From positions 378,019 through 442,018 of the forward strand of contig NZ_PHQX01000002.1 in the NCBI RefSeq assembly GCF_002803515.1: 64,000 nt of DNA, in the 5' to 3' direction. The notes beneath the pieces are model-generated. The model was not told the origin of the DNA. It saw only the letters and a list, made by a program, of their open reading frames with translations, and did no database searches. The position numbers and the translations under genes were made by a program. Of the stretch, positions 18,375 to 27,082 are shown piece after piece. Positions within the stretch are counted from its first letter, which is position 1. Every line of letters begins with the position of its first letter. The DNA comes from Stenotrophomonas lactitubi. GTDB lineage: Bacteria; Pseudomonadota; Gammaproteobacteria; Xanthomonadales; Xanthomonadaceae.

Positions 18375-19301
18375 ATGGCAACGTCCCCGCTACCGGTACT
18401 GCCCATGGATCCGATCGCTCCGTCGCTGGCCCGCCTGCAGCAGGTGCAGGTGCGTTACCGCGACCATACCGCCCTGCACGGCATCGACCTGCAGGTCCGC
18501 GCTGGCCAGGTACTGGCCCTGCTGGGCCGCAACGGTGCCGGCAAGAGTACCGCGATCAGCGTGTTGTTGGGCCTGCGTCGCGCCGACGCCGGCCAGGTCG
18601 AGCTGCTGGGCGGTGATCCGCAGCAACGCGATCATCGGCTCGGCCTCGGCGTGATGCTGCAGAGCACCAGCCTGCCGCCGATGCTGCAGGTGGATGAACT
18701 GGTGGCGCAGGCCAGTGCCTGCTATCCGGATCCGCTGCCGCTGGGCGACGTACTGCAGCGTGTGGGCCTGCAGGACCTTGCCCGGCGTCGCTATGGCCAG
18801 CTGTCCGGCGGGCAGCAGCGCTGCGTGCAGTTCGCCATTGCCATCTGCGGCCGCCCGCGCGTGCTGTTCCTCGATGAGCCCACCACCGGCCTGGACATCC
18901 AGGCGCGGCAGGCGATGTGGCAGGCGATCCGGCAGCTGGTGGCCGAAGGCTGCGGTGTGCTGCTGACCACCCACTACCTGGAAGAAGCCGAGGCGCTGGC
19001 GCAACGGGTGGTGGTGCTGGAGCAGGGCAGGGTAGTGGCCGATGCGCCGCTGTCCGAACTGCGCCTGGCCGACCGCCCGCGACGCATCCGCTGCCGCAGC
19101 ACGCTGGCCGCCGATGAGGTGCAGCACTGGCCCGGCGTCCAGCAGGTGCAGCGCGATGGCGAACATCTGCAGGTGCTGGCCAGCCCGGCCGAGCCGGTGG
19201 TGGCGCGCCTGCTGGCCGCCGATGCGCAGCTGCGAGAACTGGAAGTACAGGGCGCGGCACTGGCCGACGCCTTCCTCGACCTGACCCGGGAGGCCGCATG
19301 A
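18375..19301 (+). CDS. ABC-2 exporter ATP-binding protein
   Basis: 308 residues. Walker A GRNGAGKST is at 51-59, the signature is LSGGQQRCVQFAIAIC, Walker B is VLFLDEPTTGLD, and TTHYLEEAEALAQR follows; the C-terminal accessory region of about 90 residues is typical of DrrA/CcmA-type exporters. An ATG at 18405 (MDPIAPSL) is an equally plausible start. It is the first gene of a four-gene unit with the permease (4-base overlap), histidine kinase and response regulator, which suggests an exporter controlled by its own two-component system. Confidence 0.94.
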   Translation: MATSPLPVLPMDPIAPSLARLQQVQVRYRDHTALHGIDLQVRAGQVLALLGRNGAGKSTAISVLLGLRRADAGQVELLGGDPQQRDHRLGLGVMLQSTSLPPMLQVDELVAQASACYPDPLPLGDVLQRVGLQDLARRRYGQLSGGQQRCVQFAIAICGRPRVLFLDEPTTGLDIQARQAMWQAIRQLVAEGCGVLLTTHYLEEAEALAQRVVVLEQGRVVADAPLSELRLADRPRRIRCRSTLAADEVQHWPGVQQVQRDGEHLQVLASPAEPVVARLLAADAQLRELEVQGAALADAFLDLTREAA

Positions 19302-20077
19302 ACACCTTGACCCGTCTCACCGCCGCCGGTGCCGCGCCCTCGGTCTGGCGTGCCCTGCGTCCGTATCGCGCCGAACTGCTGGCCGAGCTGCGTCGCGCCT
19401 GGCGCTCGCCGTCGTTCGTGCTGCCCTCGTTGTTGTTCCCGGTGCTGTTCTACCTGTTGTTCGGCGTACTGCTGGGCCGTGGCCACGCGCCGGTTTATCT
19501 GCTGGCGACTTATTGCGTGTTCGGCGCGATGGCGCCCTCGCTGTTTGGCTTCGGCGTGCAGCTGGCGCTGGACCGCGAAGGTGGTCTGCTGACCCTCAAG
19601 CGCGCACTGCCGCTGCCTGCCGCAGCGCCGCTGCTGGCGCGGCTGGCAATGGCCCTGCTGTTCGCGGTGCTGATCGCCGCGATGCTGATGGCGGTGGCGT
19701 GCCTCTTCGGCGGCGTGCAGCTGCAGGCGGTGCAGGTACTGCAGCTGCTGGTCGTGGCGGCGTTTGCGGCATTGCCGCTGGGGTCGATCGGCCTGCTGAT
19801 CGGCAGCCATGTCGGCGCCAGCGCGGCACCGGCCATCGTCAACCTGGTCTACCTGCCGCTGGCACTGTTGTCGGGGCTGTGGCTACCGTTGTCGGCGTTG
19901 CCGACGGTGTTTTCGACGATGGCGCCGCTGTGGCCGACCTGGCACTTGGCGCAGCTGGCCCTGCCCATTCTTGGCCAGCCGGCACGTGGCGGCACCGTTG
20001 GCCATCTGCTGGTGTTGCTGGGTGTGAGTGCGGTCGCACTGCTGCTGGCGCGTCGCCGCCTGCGCCGGGTCGGCTGA
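19298..20077 (+). CDS. ABC-2 type permease
   Basis: 259 residues with six hydrophobic spans. RRAWRSPSFVLPSLLFPVLFYLLFG at the N-terminus and SGLWLPLSALP with WPTWHLAQLAL near the end are characteristic of ABC-2 membrane subunits in drug or lipid exporters. Its ATG overlaps the ATPase stop by four bases, so the two are translationally coupled. Substrate unknown. Confidence 0.93.
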   Translation: MNTLTRLTAAGAAPSVWRALRPYRAELLAELRRAWRSPSFVLPSLLFPVLFYLLFGVLLGRGHAPVYLLATYCVFGAMAPSLFGFGVQLALDREGGLLTLKRALPLPAAAPLLARLAMALLFAVLIAAMLMAVACLFGGVQLQAVQVLQLLVVAAFAALPLGSIGLLIGSHVGASAAPAIVNLVYLPLALLSGLWLPLSALPTVFSTMAPLWPTWHLAQLALPILGQPARGGTVGHLLVLLGVSAVALLLARRRLRRVG

Positions 20078-20083
20078 ACTGGC

Positions 20084-21298
20084 ATGATCGGCAGCGATCG
20101 TCCCCGCCTGGAATCTTCCGTGCCACCGAGCTGGCTTGCGTCCCTGCTGCGCCCCGCACCGGATTCGGCGGTGGCCGAACTGCTGCGGCGGGGCAAGTCG
20201 CCCTGGAGTGGTGCGATCCATCTGCTGTGGTCGGTCTGGATCTTCCTCACCCCGGTGCTCGGCAATGGCTTCACGCTGCGCTGGTTGTTGCTGACGCTGG
20301 CCAGCTATCCGTTGTTCCTGCTGTTCTATGCCAAGGTGATGCTGGCGCCACGGCACCACGCCTGGCGCTACGCGCTGGCCATGATTGCGATGGCCCTTGT
20401 ACTGCTGCCGTGGTATCCGTCGGGACTGAGCTACTTCGTGTTCGGCTGCGTGATGATCCGCATGAGCAGCCGCGGCGGTTGGTGGGTGTACCTGTTGCAG
20501 CTCACTGGCCTGAATCTCCTGTTCTGCAGCACCGCGCTCTACTTCGGTTATCCGTGGCAGGCCATGGTGTGGATGCCGGCGGTGTCGTTCATTGTCGGGC
20601 TGGTGGTGAACGTGGAGGCCTTGAGCCATCAGCGCGACGTCGCCCTTCAGCTGTCCCAGGATGAGGTGCGGCGCCTGGCGACCACCGCCGAGCGCGAGCG
20701 CATCGGCCGTGATCTGCATGACCTGCTGGGGCATACGCTGTCATTGATCACGCTGAAGCTGGAACTGGCGCGCAAGCTGTACGACCGCGATGACGCGCGT
20801 GCCCGGCAGGAAATCGGCGAGGCCGAGGACATTGCCCGCGAGGCGCTGGCACAGGTACGCAGTGCGGTCACCGGCATCCGCGCCAGCGACCTGGCCGGCG
20901 AACTGGCCTCGGCACGCCTGCTGCTGGAATGCCAACAGGTACACCTGCAGTACATGCCGCCGCCGCCGATGCCGGTGGAGGTAGAGCGTGGGCTGGCACT
21001 GGTGCTGCGCGAGGCGGCGACCAACATCGTGCGCCACGCGCAGGCGACCCGGGTGCAGGTGGATTTCATGCTTGAGGACCGACAGTTGGCGATGCAGATA
21101 CGCGATGACGGCCGTGGCGGCGTGCAGGCCGAAGGCAATGGATTGTGTGGCATGCGTGAGCGGGCAGCGGCGCTGGGTGGCCAGTTGACGCTGCAGTCGC
21201 CGCGCGGGGAAGGCACGGTGCTGACCGTGCGCGTGCCCCTGGTGGCCGCGACTACGCCGCTGTCGCCGGCATCGCTGGCACAGGGAGGCGCGGCATGA
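20084..21298 (+). CDS. DesK-type sensor histidine kinase
   Basis: 404 residues. Four to five N-terminal membrane spans (about 45-185) and a short coiled linker lead to a HisKA_3 dimerisation domain with the phospho-acceptor His212 in RIGRDLHDLLGHTLSL. The HATPase domain has N-box REAATNIVRHAQA, then RDDGRGG and GLCGMRERAAALGG. This NarL/DesK subclass senses membrane state or envelope-acting compounds in other bacteria. It starts 6 bases after the permease stop and overlaps the regulator start by four bases. Confidence 0.94.
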   Translation: MIGSDRPRLESSVPPSWLASLLRPAPDSAVAELLRRGKSPWSGAIHLLWSVWIFLTPVLGNGFTLRWLLLTLASYPLFLLFYAKVMLAPRHHAWRYALAMIAMALVLLPWYPSGLSYFVFGCVMIRMSSRGGWWVYLLQLTGLNLLFCSTALYFGYPWQAMVWMPAVSFIVGLVVNVEALSHQRDVALQLSQDEVRRLATTAERERIGRDLHDLLGHTLSLITLKLELARKLYDRDDARARQEIGEAEDIAREALAQVRSAVTGIRASDLAGELASARLLLECQQVHLQYMPPPPMPVEVERGLALVLREAATNIVRHAQATRVQVDFMLEDRQLAMQIRDDGRGGVQAEGNGLCGMRERAAALGGQLTLQSPRGEGTVLTVRVPLVAATTPLSPASLAQGGAA

Positions 21299-21897
21299 TC
21301 CGCATCCTGCTGGCCGAGGATCAGGCGATGGTGCGTGGCGCGCTGTCGGCGCTGCTGGGCTTGGAACCGGATATCGAGGTACTGGGCAGTGCAGCCGACG
21401 GCGAAGCCGCGTGGCGCATGCTGCAGCAGCTGCAGCCGGACATCCTGGTCACCGACATTGAAATGCCCGGGCTGAGCGGGCTGGAGCTGGCCCAGCGCAT
21501 CGCCCGCCATGAACTGCCGATCAAAGTGGTGATCGTGACCACCTTCGCCCGCGCCGGTTTCCTGCGCCGTGCATTGGAAGCAGGCGTGCTGGGCTATCTG
21601 TTGAAGGATGCACCGGCCGAGAACCTGGCCGAGGCGCTGCGCAAGGTGAAGCAGGGCATCCGCGCGATCGACCCGCAGTTGGCGCTGGATGCGTGGTCGC
21701 AGGCCGATCCGCTGACCGACCGCGAGCGCCGCGTGCTGCGCCTGGCGGGCGAGGGCCGCACCGCCAGCGAGATCGCCGAGCAGCTGGGGCTGTCACACGG
21801 CACAGTGCGCAATTACCTGTCCGAATGCATCGGCAAGCTGGGCGTGGCCAACAGGATCGAGGCGTATCGGCTGGCGCGGCAGAAGGGGTGGTTGTAG
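21295..21897 (+). CDS. DesR/NarL-type response regulator
   Basis: 200 residues. The receiver domain has the acidic pair Glu8/Asp9, phospho-acceptor Asp54 (LVTDIEMPGLSG) and a conserved Lys in LLKDAPAENL. The C-terminal LuxR helix-turn-helix (about 133-195) contains LTDRERRVLRLAGEG and LSHGTVRNYLSECIGKLG. It is the partner of the adjacent kinase (ATGA overlap) and probably regulates the upstream ABC genes, possibly through the palindrome near 18312-18334. Confidence 0.94.
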   Translation: MIRILLAEDQAMVRGALSALLGLEPDIEVLGSAADGEAAWRMLQQLQPDILVTDIEMPGLSGLELAQRIARHELPIKVVIVTTFARAGFLRRALEAGVLGYLLKDAPAENLAEALRKVKQGIRAIDPQLALDAWSQADPLTDRERRVLRLAGEGRTASEIAEQLGLSHGTVRNYLSECIGKLGVANRIEAYRLARQKGWL

Positions 21898-22163
21898 CGG
21901 CGGCCTGCTTTTCCCGGTGATGTCATTTCCGCGACCGCGGGGGGGTGTCACTTTCTTTGCGCGCAAAGAAAGTAACCAAAGAAACGCTCCGCCGGCCGCG
22001 AGCCGGCGTGCTTCGCACGCCGGTGCCCTGCGCTTCTCGGTGAATCAGGGGACGGCGCCGAACTCGCTGCGCTCAGACATCGGCGCCTCTACGCCCCTGA
22101 TTCCCCTGCGATGCTCGGCTCGCTAGAAGGCGGACCCAACGTCAAAAGCCGATGTTGCACCCA

Positions 22164-22218
<55 letters not shown>

Positions 22219-22543
22219 CCTTGCCCCTCCCGTCCGCCTTCAAGCGAGCCGAGCACCGCAGGTCCGGCGAGGGCGCAGAGGCGCGGGTGTCTGAGCGCAG
22301 CGAGTTCCCGCGCCGTCCCTCGACGGACCGAGGAGCGCAGGGCACCGGCGTGCGAAGCACGTCGGCTCGCGGTCGGCGGAGCGTTTCTTTGGTTACTTTC
22401 TTGATGGCGCACATCCATGTGCGCCACCCTACGGGCCGGCTACGCCGTTCCGCGCTGCTCCTGCAGCGCGGTGCACGAGCAAAGAAAGTGACACCTCCCC
22501 GCAGTCGCGGAAATGACCCGCCGGGAACAACCGGCGAACCCAG

Positions 22544-23080
22544 TCAATCCTTCCCGCGTGCCATCGCCTGGAACACGCCATCGCGGCGCACCCACAGGTG
22601 GAACAGCGCCGCACCCACGTGCATCAGCACCGTGGCGAACAACACATAGGCCAGCAGACTGTGCGCATTGCGCAGCGCGGCGTACAGCGCCGGGGTGTGC
22701 GGCACGATCGGTGGCAGGTGCAGGCCACCGCCCAGCACGATCGGGTAGCCGCCGGCCGACAGCATCGCCCAGCCGATCAGCGGCATCGCCAGCATCAACG
22801 CGTACAGCATCCAGTGCGAAGCCTTCGCCGCCAGCACCTGCCATGCGGGAAGATCCGCCGGCAGCGGTGGTGGACGGTGGCGCAGGCGGTTGTACAGGCG
22901 CAGCACCACCAGCAGCAGGATGGCGATGCCCAGCGGCCGGTGCAGGTCGATCAGCATCGGCCGCAGGTGCAGCGAGGCGACCATGGTCACGCCGACGAAC
23001 AGCATCGCGATGATCATCAGCGCCATGGACCAGTGCAGCACCCGGGCGAGCAGGTTGAAGTGGCCGTTGCCGGTGTTCAT
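22544..23080 (-). CDS. Cytochrome b561 family protein
   Basis: 178 residues with four membrane spans and the conserved histidines of prokaryotic b561: His16 (ARVLHWSMALM), DLHRPLGIAILL, KASHWMLYALML and NAHSLLAYVLFATVLMHVGAALFH. It is a di-heme b inner-membrane electron carrier. Its start overlaps the stop of the catalase-like gene by four bases, so the two form one unit. The pairing suggests it delivers electrons to, or works beside, the periplasmic heme protein. Confidence 0.93.
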   Translation of the reverse strand: MNTGNGHFNLLARVLHWSMALMIIAMLFVGVTMVASLHLRPMLIDLHRPLGIAILLLVVLRLYNRLRHRPPPLPADLPAWQVLAAKASHWMLYALMLAMPLIGWAMLSAGGYPIVLGGGLHLPPIVPHTPALYAALRNAHSLLAYVLFATVLMHVGAALFHLWVRRDGVFQAMARGKD

Positions 23081-24183
23081 TGCGCAGCCTCCTTCGGTTG
23101 CTCGACGTTGCCGCTGGCGCGCTCGCGTTCGCGGCGGTTGAAGGATTGCGAATACACCGCCGAGCGTGCAGCCAGGATCGGGTCGTCACTGCCGCGCACG
23201 CCGCTGGGCACGATCAGCGGATCGAAGTTGAGCTGGCCGCAGGCACCTTCTTCCTGCGACTGCATGCGGTCGAGGCTGAGCACACCGGCCACCACCTGAT
23301 CGCGCGATTCCGGCCACGGCACCGAGGGGTCATCGATGGCATCGCCGGGCGCAGCCAGGCTGACCACCAGGTTCCAGCGCACCGGGCCGGTGGCCAGGCG
23401 TTGCTGCAGTTCCTGGCTGAGGAAATCGACGTTGGCCTGCTTGCGTGCGTCCGCATCCATCTCCACCACCGCTGCCTGCGGCTGCCAGCGCCAGCGCACC
23501 GCGCGCTTCTGTCCCTGCGCGTTGGTGAACCAGAAGCTGTTGACGCTGTTGAAGGTGGTGTTGGCCCAGCTGCTGGTCCACGGTGCGCTCTTGGCCCACT
23601 GCTGGAACGCCTGCGCGCTGGGGTATTTCGCCAGCACGGCAGCCATCTTCTGCGGGTCGGGCTTGCCGGTGGCGGGGTCCGGAATCTGCGCGCGGGTCTG
23701 CTCGTAGAAGGCCTCGGCAGTGGGCACGGCGAAGAACGGGAAGCTGTTCATCGCCATCCGCCATTCCTGGCCATCATCGCTGACCATCTGCACCGCGATG
23801 CTGCGTACCCGTGCGGTGTTGTCGGCGCCGTAGGGGTCACCGCCGCCGATCGACAGGCGGCCCATCACCGGCACGCGCGCCTGCGAGAACACCCTCGCAC
23901 TGGACAGCGTGGGTGCCTGCGCGCTGGGTTCGAACCAACCGCTCACGCACACGCCCTTGCTGTGCGCGCGGCGGAAGCCGGGATGCGCAGGGCCGGTGGC
24001 CTCGATGGTGTCGGTGAAGCGCTGAGCGGTCAGCCGGTCGCGGCCGATCCAGCCGGCCAGCCAGGCGAAAGCGAGGGCGACGATGCCCAGGATCAGCGCG
24101 ATCAGGGCGATCCAGGGCAGCGGTGAATGCCTGCGCGGTGACTGCGGCCCTTGGCCGGCGCGGGTGTAGCGGAAGAGCGACAT
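23077..24183 (-). CDS. Membrane-anchored catalase-family (SrpA-like) peroxidase
   Basis: 368 residues. A single span (WIALIALILGIVALAFAWLAG, about 24-44) precedes a minimal catalase-fold domain. The distal His (FRRAHSKGVCVSG), a distal Asn (RMAMNSFPFFAV) and a candidate proximal Tyr (ARSAVYSQSFNRR) match the catalase pattern. The domain is shorter than a full catalase, as in the SrpA/catalase-related subfamily, which tends toward peroxidase activity. The anchor would place it in the periplasm. Start at 24183 gives MSLFRYTR; upstream open frame lacks support. Operon with cytochrome b561. Confidence 0.9.
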   Translation of the reverse strand: MSLFRYTRAGQGPQSPRRHSPLPWIALIALILGIVALAFAWLAGWIGRDRLTAQRFTDTIEATGPAHPGFRRAHSKGVCVSGWFEPSAQAPTLSSARVFSQARVPVMGRLSIGGGDPYGADNTARVRSIAVQMVSDDGQEWRMAMNSFPFFAVPTAEAFYEQTRAQIPDPATGKPDPQKMAAVLAKYPSAQAFQQWAKSAPWTSSWANTTFNSVNSFWFTNAQGQKRAVRWRWQPQAAVVEMDADARKQANVDFLSQELQQRLATGPVRWNLVVSLAAPGDAIDDPSVPWPESRDQVVAGVLSLDRMQSQEEGACGQLNFDPLIVPSGVRGSDDPILAARSAVYSQSFNRRERERASGNVEQPKEAAQ

Positions 24184-24347
24184 GGTCGGAGTCCTGCCTT
24201 CACGGACGTGTGGGTGGGCGACCACCACATCCTCGCAGAACCCGGCCGGAGCCGAAATTCAATTTTTCGTCAGATTTGCCGGGTGATGCGGTGCCGACCA
24301 AGGCCGGCACCCACCGGAATTGCGGATCAGCACCCGCCCCGGCATCG

Positions 24348-24370
24348 GCAGCGCCGGGCCATGCCCGGCG
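24348..24370 (+). repeat. Degenerate SMAG unit
   Basis: GCAG instead of GTAG heads the palindrome CGCCGGGCCATGCCCGGCG, immediately downstream of the minus-strand aminopeptidase stop. Confidence 0.6.
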
Positions 24371-24376
24371 GCTGCA

Positions 24377-25744
24377 TCAGGCGTAACGCGCTTTCAGCAT
24401 CGCCCAGGCCGAACGCAGGGCGAGGGCTTCGCCACCGGCCGGGCGGCCCGGGCGCTCGCCATCGTTCCAGGCATACACGTCCAGATGTGCCCAGCGCTGG
24501 CCATCTTCCAGGAAGCGTTCCAGGTACAGCGCGGCGGTCACCGAGCCGGCCATGCGCGAACCGGCGTTGGCCAGGTCGGCGATGCCGCTGCTCAGGTAAC
24601 GCAGGTACGGGCGCCACAGCGGCATGCGCCACACCGGGTCGCGGGTGGCGTCGCCAGCCTGCAGCCACTGCTGGGCAACCGTGTCATCGTTGCTGAACAG
24701 CGCCGGCAGATCAGGACCCAGCGCGATGCGTGCCGCGCCGGTCAGGGTGGCGAAGTCCAGCACAAGGTCCGGCTTCTGCTCACCGGCGAAGGTCAGCGCG
24801 TCGCACAGGATCACTCGGCCTTCGGCGTCGGTGTTGTCGATTTCCACGCTCAGGCCCTTGCGGGTGGCGATCACTTCGCCCGGACGGAAGGCATCCGGGC
24901 CGATCGCATTTTCCACCGCCGGAACCAGCAGCGTCAGGCGCACCGGCAACTGCTGGGCCATCACCAGCCCGGCCAGTGCCAGCGCGTGTGCGGCGCCGCC
25001 CATGTCCTTCTTCATGTTGCGCATGCCATCGGCCGGCTTGATATCCAGGCCGCCGGTATCGAAGCACACGCCCTTGCCGACCAGCGCCAGCGCCGGGTCG
25101 GACGCCTTGCCCCAGCGCAGCACGATCAGCCGCGGCGCGCGGTGCGAGGCGCGGCCCACGGCATGGATGGCGGGGAAGTTCTGCGCCAGCAGTTCGTCGC
25201 CGGTGATGGCTTCAACCTGCGCGCCGTGCGCTTCAGCCAGGGCACGCGCGGCGTCTTCCAGCTGCTGCGGGCCCATGTCTTCGGTCGGCGTGTTGACCCA
25301 GTCACGCACGCGCAGGCTGGCGGCGATCAGGTCGGCCACCTCGCCGGTCGGTGCGGCAACCAGCTGGGCCGGCGTGCGGTTGCGCTTGCGGTAGCGGTCG
25401 AAGCGGTAGCTGCCCAGGCCCCAGCCCAGCTGCAGCAGCGCCTGTTCGGCGGCCGGCAGTTCGCTGGCCAGCTGCCACACGCTGCCTTCCGGCAGGGCAT
25501 GCGGTGCATGGGCGTAGCTGTAGGCATCGGCGCGATCGCCGACGCCGATCACCGCGCCCGCCAGGCCATCGGCGCCGGGCAGCAGCGCAACCGAATGCGC
25601 GCCGGCAGTGAACCCCTGCGACTTCAACCACGCCTGGGTTGCAGCGGACTGGCTGTTCTTCCACGCCTCGAACTGGCTGCGGTCCAGCACGTGCAACGGC
25701 AGCGCGGCGGTGGTGTCGGCGGTGAAACCAGTGATCTCGCTCAT
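24377..25744 (-). CDS. Leucyl aminopeptidase family protein (M17)
   Basis: 455 residues. The catalytic C-terminal domain carries the M17 signatures VGKGVCFDTGGLDIKP (metal Asp and active Lys region) and NTDAEGRVILCDAL (metal Asp and Glu), with NMKKDMGGAA between. The N-terminal domain of about 150 residues is divergent. It is a cytosolic di-metal exopeptidase that removes N-terminal residues; it is closer to the PepB/alternative M17 branch than to PepA. It lies three bases after the HAD gene on the same strand. Confidence 0.93.
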   Translation of the reverse strand: MSEITGFTADTTAALPLHVLDRSQFEAWKNSQSAATQAWLKSQGFTAGAHSVALLPGADGLAGAVIGVGDRADAYSYAHAPHALPEGSVWQLASELPAAEQALLQLGWGLGSYRFDRYRKRNRTPAQLVAAPTGEVADLIAASLRVRDWVNTPTEDMGPQQLEDAARALAEAHGAQVEAITGDELLAQNFPAIHAVGRASHRAPRLIVLRWGKASDPALALVGKGVCFDTGGLDIKPADGMRNMKKDMGGAAHALALAGLVMAQQLPVRLTLLVPAVENAIGPDAFRPGEVIATRKGLSVEIDNTDAEGRVILCDALTFAGEQKPDLVLDFATLTGAARIALGPDLPALFSNDDTVAQQWLQAGDATRDPVWRMPLWRPYLRYLSSGIADLANAGSRMAGSVTAALYLERFLEDGQRWAHLDVYAWNDGERPGRPAGGEALALRSAWAMLKARYA

Positions 25745-25747
25745 GCG

Positions 25748-26476
25748 TCAGGTACTCCGGGATTCGTCAGCGTCGGCGGCGTCGAGGTTGGCATCGAGCC
25801 AATCGGCCAGGCCGGTGAGAGTGTCGAACTGCAGGTCAGGCTGCAGCTGCGGATGGTTCCAGGTGGCCGCTTCGCGGTTGATCCAGCAGCCGCGCAGGCC
25901 GGCAGCCATCGCGCCGGCCACGTCCATCTCGACGTGGTCGCCCACGTGCAGCACCTGCGCCGGGGCGACGCCCAGGCGGTCGCAGGCGGCGTGGAAAATG
26001 CTCGCTTCGGGCTTGGCCGCGCCATGCTCGCGCGCGCCCAGCTGGAAACTGAAGTGATGGGCCAGGCCGATCCGTTCCAGGTCGGCGTTGCCGTTGCTCA
26101 ACGCGGCCACCGGCACCCGCGCGGCGATCCGCGCCAGGGCGTCGAGCGCATCGGGGTAGCACTCCACCTGGTTGCGCGCGGCGTAGAACACTTCATACGC
26201 CGGTTCCAGAAGATCCAGGCTGGCGCCACTGTTTTCCAGCGCCTCCTGGATCGTCAGCCGGCGCAGCGCGCTCAGGTCGAAATGCAGGTGGGGGTTGTCG
26301 CGGAACGAGCGCTCGCGCAGTTCGCGCATGGCCGCCACCGGATACATTGCGGCGGTGGCGGGGCTGTGTTCACGCATCCAGTCGAACAGGACCTGGTCGA
26401 TGCGGGCGCCGATCGGAGCGAACGGCCACAGCGTATCGTCGAGGTCGAGGGTAATGGCAAGGACAGGAAATTTCAC
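25748..26476 (-). CDS. HAD-superfamily phosphatase, YigB-like
   Basis: 242 residues. The HAD motifs are intact: motif I LDLDDTLW (nucleophile and acid Asp), motif II ALSNGN, motif III Lys in GAAKPEASIF and motif IV HVGDHVEMDVAGA. A helical C1 cap occupies about residues 18-105. It resembles E. coli YigB, which dephosphorylates the riboflavin intermediate and FMN; that substrate is inferred from similarity only. It is cotranscribed with the M17 peptidase. Confidence 0.9.
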   Translation of the reverse strand: MKFPVLAITLDLDDTLWPFAPIGARIDQVLFDWMREHSPATAAMYPVAAMRELRERSFRDNPHLHFDLSALRRLTIQEALENSGASLDLLEPAYEVFYAARNQVECYPDALDALARIAARVPVAALSNGNADLERIGLAHHFSFQLGAREHGAAKPEASIFHAACDRLGVAPAQVLHVGDHVEMDVAGAMAAGLRGCWINREAATWNHPQLQPDLQFDTLTGLADWLDANLDAADADESRST

Positions 26477-26544
26477 CCCGCCATTCTACGCCTGCCCGCG
26501 CGCGCTTTCATGCGCGCGACGGGCAGGGGGCGCTGCAGGGTGCG

Positions 26545-27012
26545 TCAGCGCAGGTCGTAGGAGCAGCCGATGGTGGTCTGGCCGTCGAACCGCTGCACAT
26601 CCAGGTTGTGCCGGCCCACTTCCCGCGTGTAGCTGCCTGCCACTGGGTCGGACAGCTTCGCCAGTGCCGCGATCTGTTCGACGCTGGCGGTGCTGAAGTA
26701 CGCGGTGAAACTGTCGACGCCATCCTCGCCGCTGTCGCCGTCGTACGCCTGCAGGCGGTTCACTGGCTGGCCCAGCACCATCAGCGGCGTGGTCAACAGG
26801 AACTCACCGCTGGACTCCCCGTCTTCCGCCCGCAGCGGCGGCGGCGCCAGCAGCTGGGCGATCGTTTCGAACTGCTTGGGGCTGAGGTGGCGCTGGCAGG
26901 TGACCGCTTCGACCAGCTGGGCACGCGCCTGCTCGATTGCCGGCGGCGTCGCGGCGAAAGCAGGGGTGGCAAGGCAGGCGAGGGCGAGGCAACGTGTGGC
27001 GAACGAGGTCAT
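26545..27012 (-). CDS. Periplasmic hypothetical protein
   Basis: 155 residues with a signal peptide MTSFATRCLALACLATPAFA, then a small soluble domain with two cysteines (VTCQRHLSPKQ and TIGCSYDLR) that could form a disulfide. No family is recognised. A GC-rich hairpin at about 26491-26527, after the gene, may act as its terminator but has no T run. Confidence 0.72.
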   Translation of the reverse strand: MTSFATRCLALACLATPAFAATPPAIEQARAQLVEAVTCQRHLSPKQFETIAQLLAPPPLRAEDGESSGEFLLTTPLMVLGQPVNRLQAYDGDSGEDGVDSFTAYFSTASVEQIAALAKLSDPVAGSYTREVGRHNLDVQRFDGQTTIGCSYDLR

Positions 27013-27082
27013 CCGAACGGATCCATCCGAAAAAAGGGGGAGTATTCTGCCAGCTCTGCCCTTGTTTCCGGCCCTGGCCCGC

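Noticed and set aside
26491..26527. Intrinsic terminator after the 155-residue periplasmic protein gene
   Set aside because: The GC-rich stem is present but lacks a T run in the needed direction, so it was not listed as a feature.
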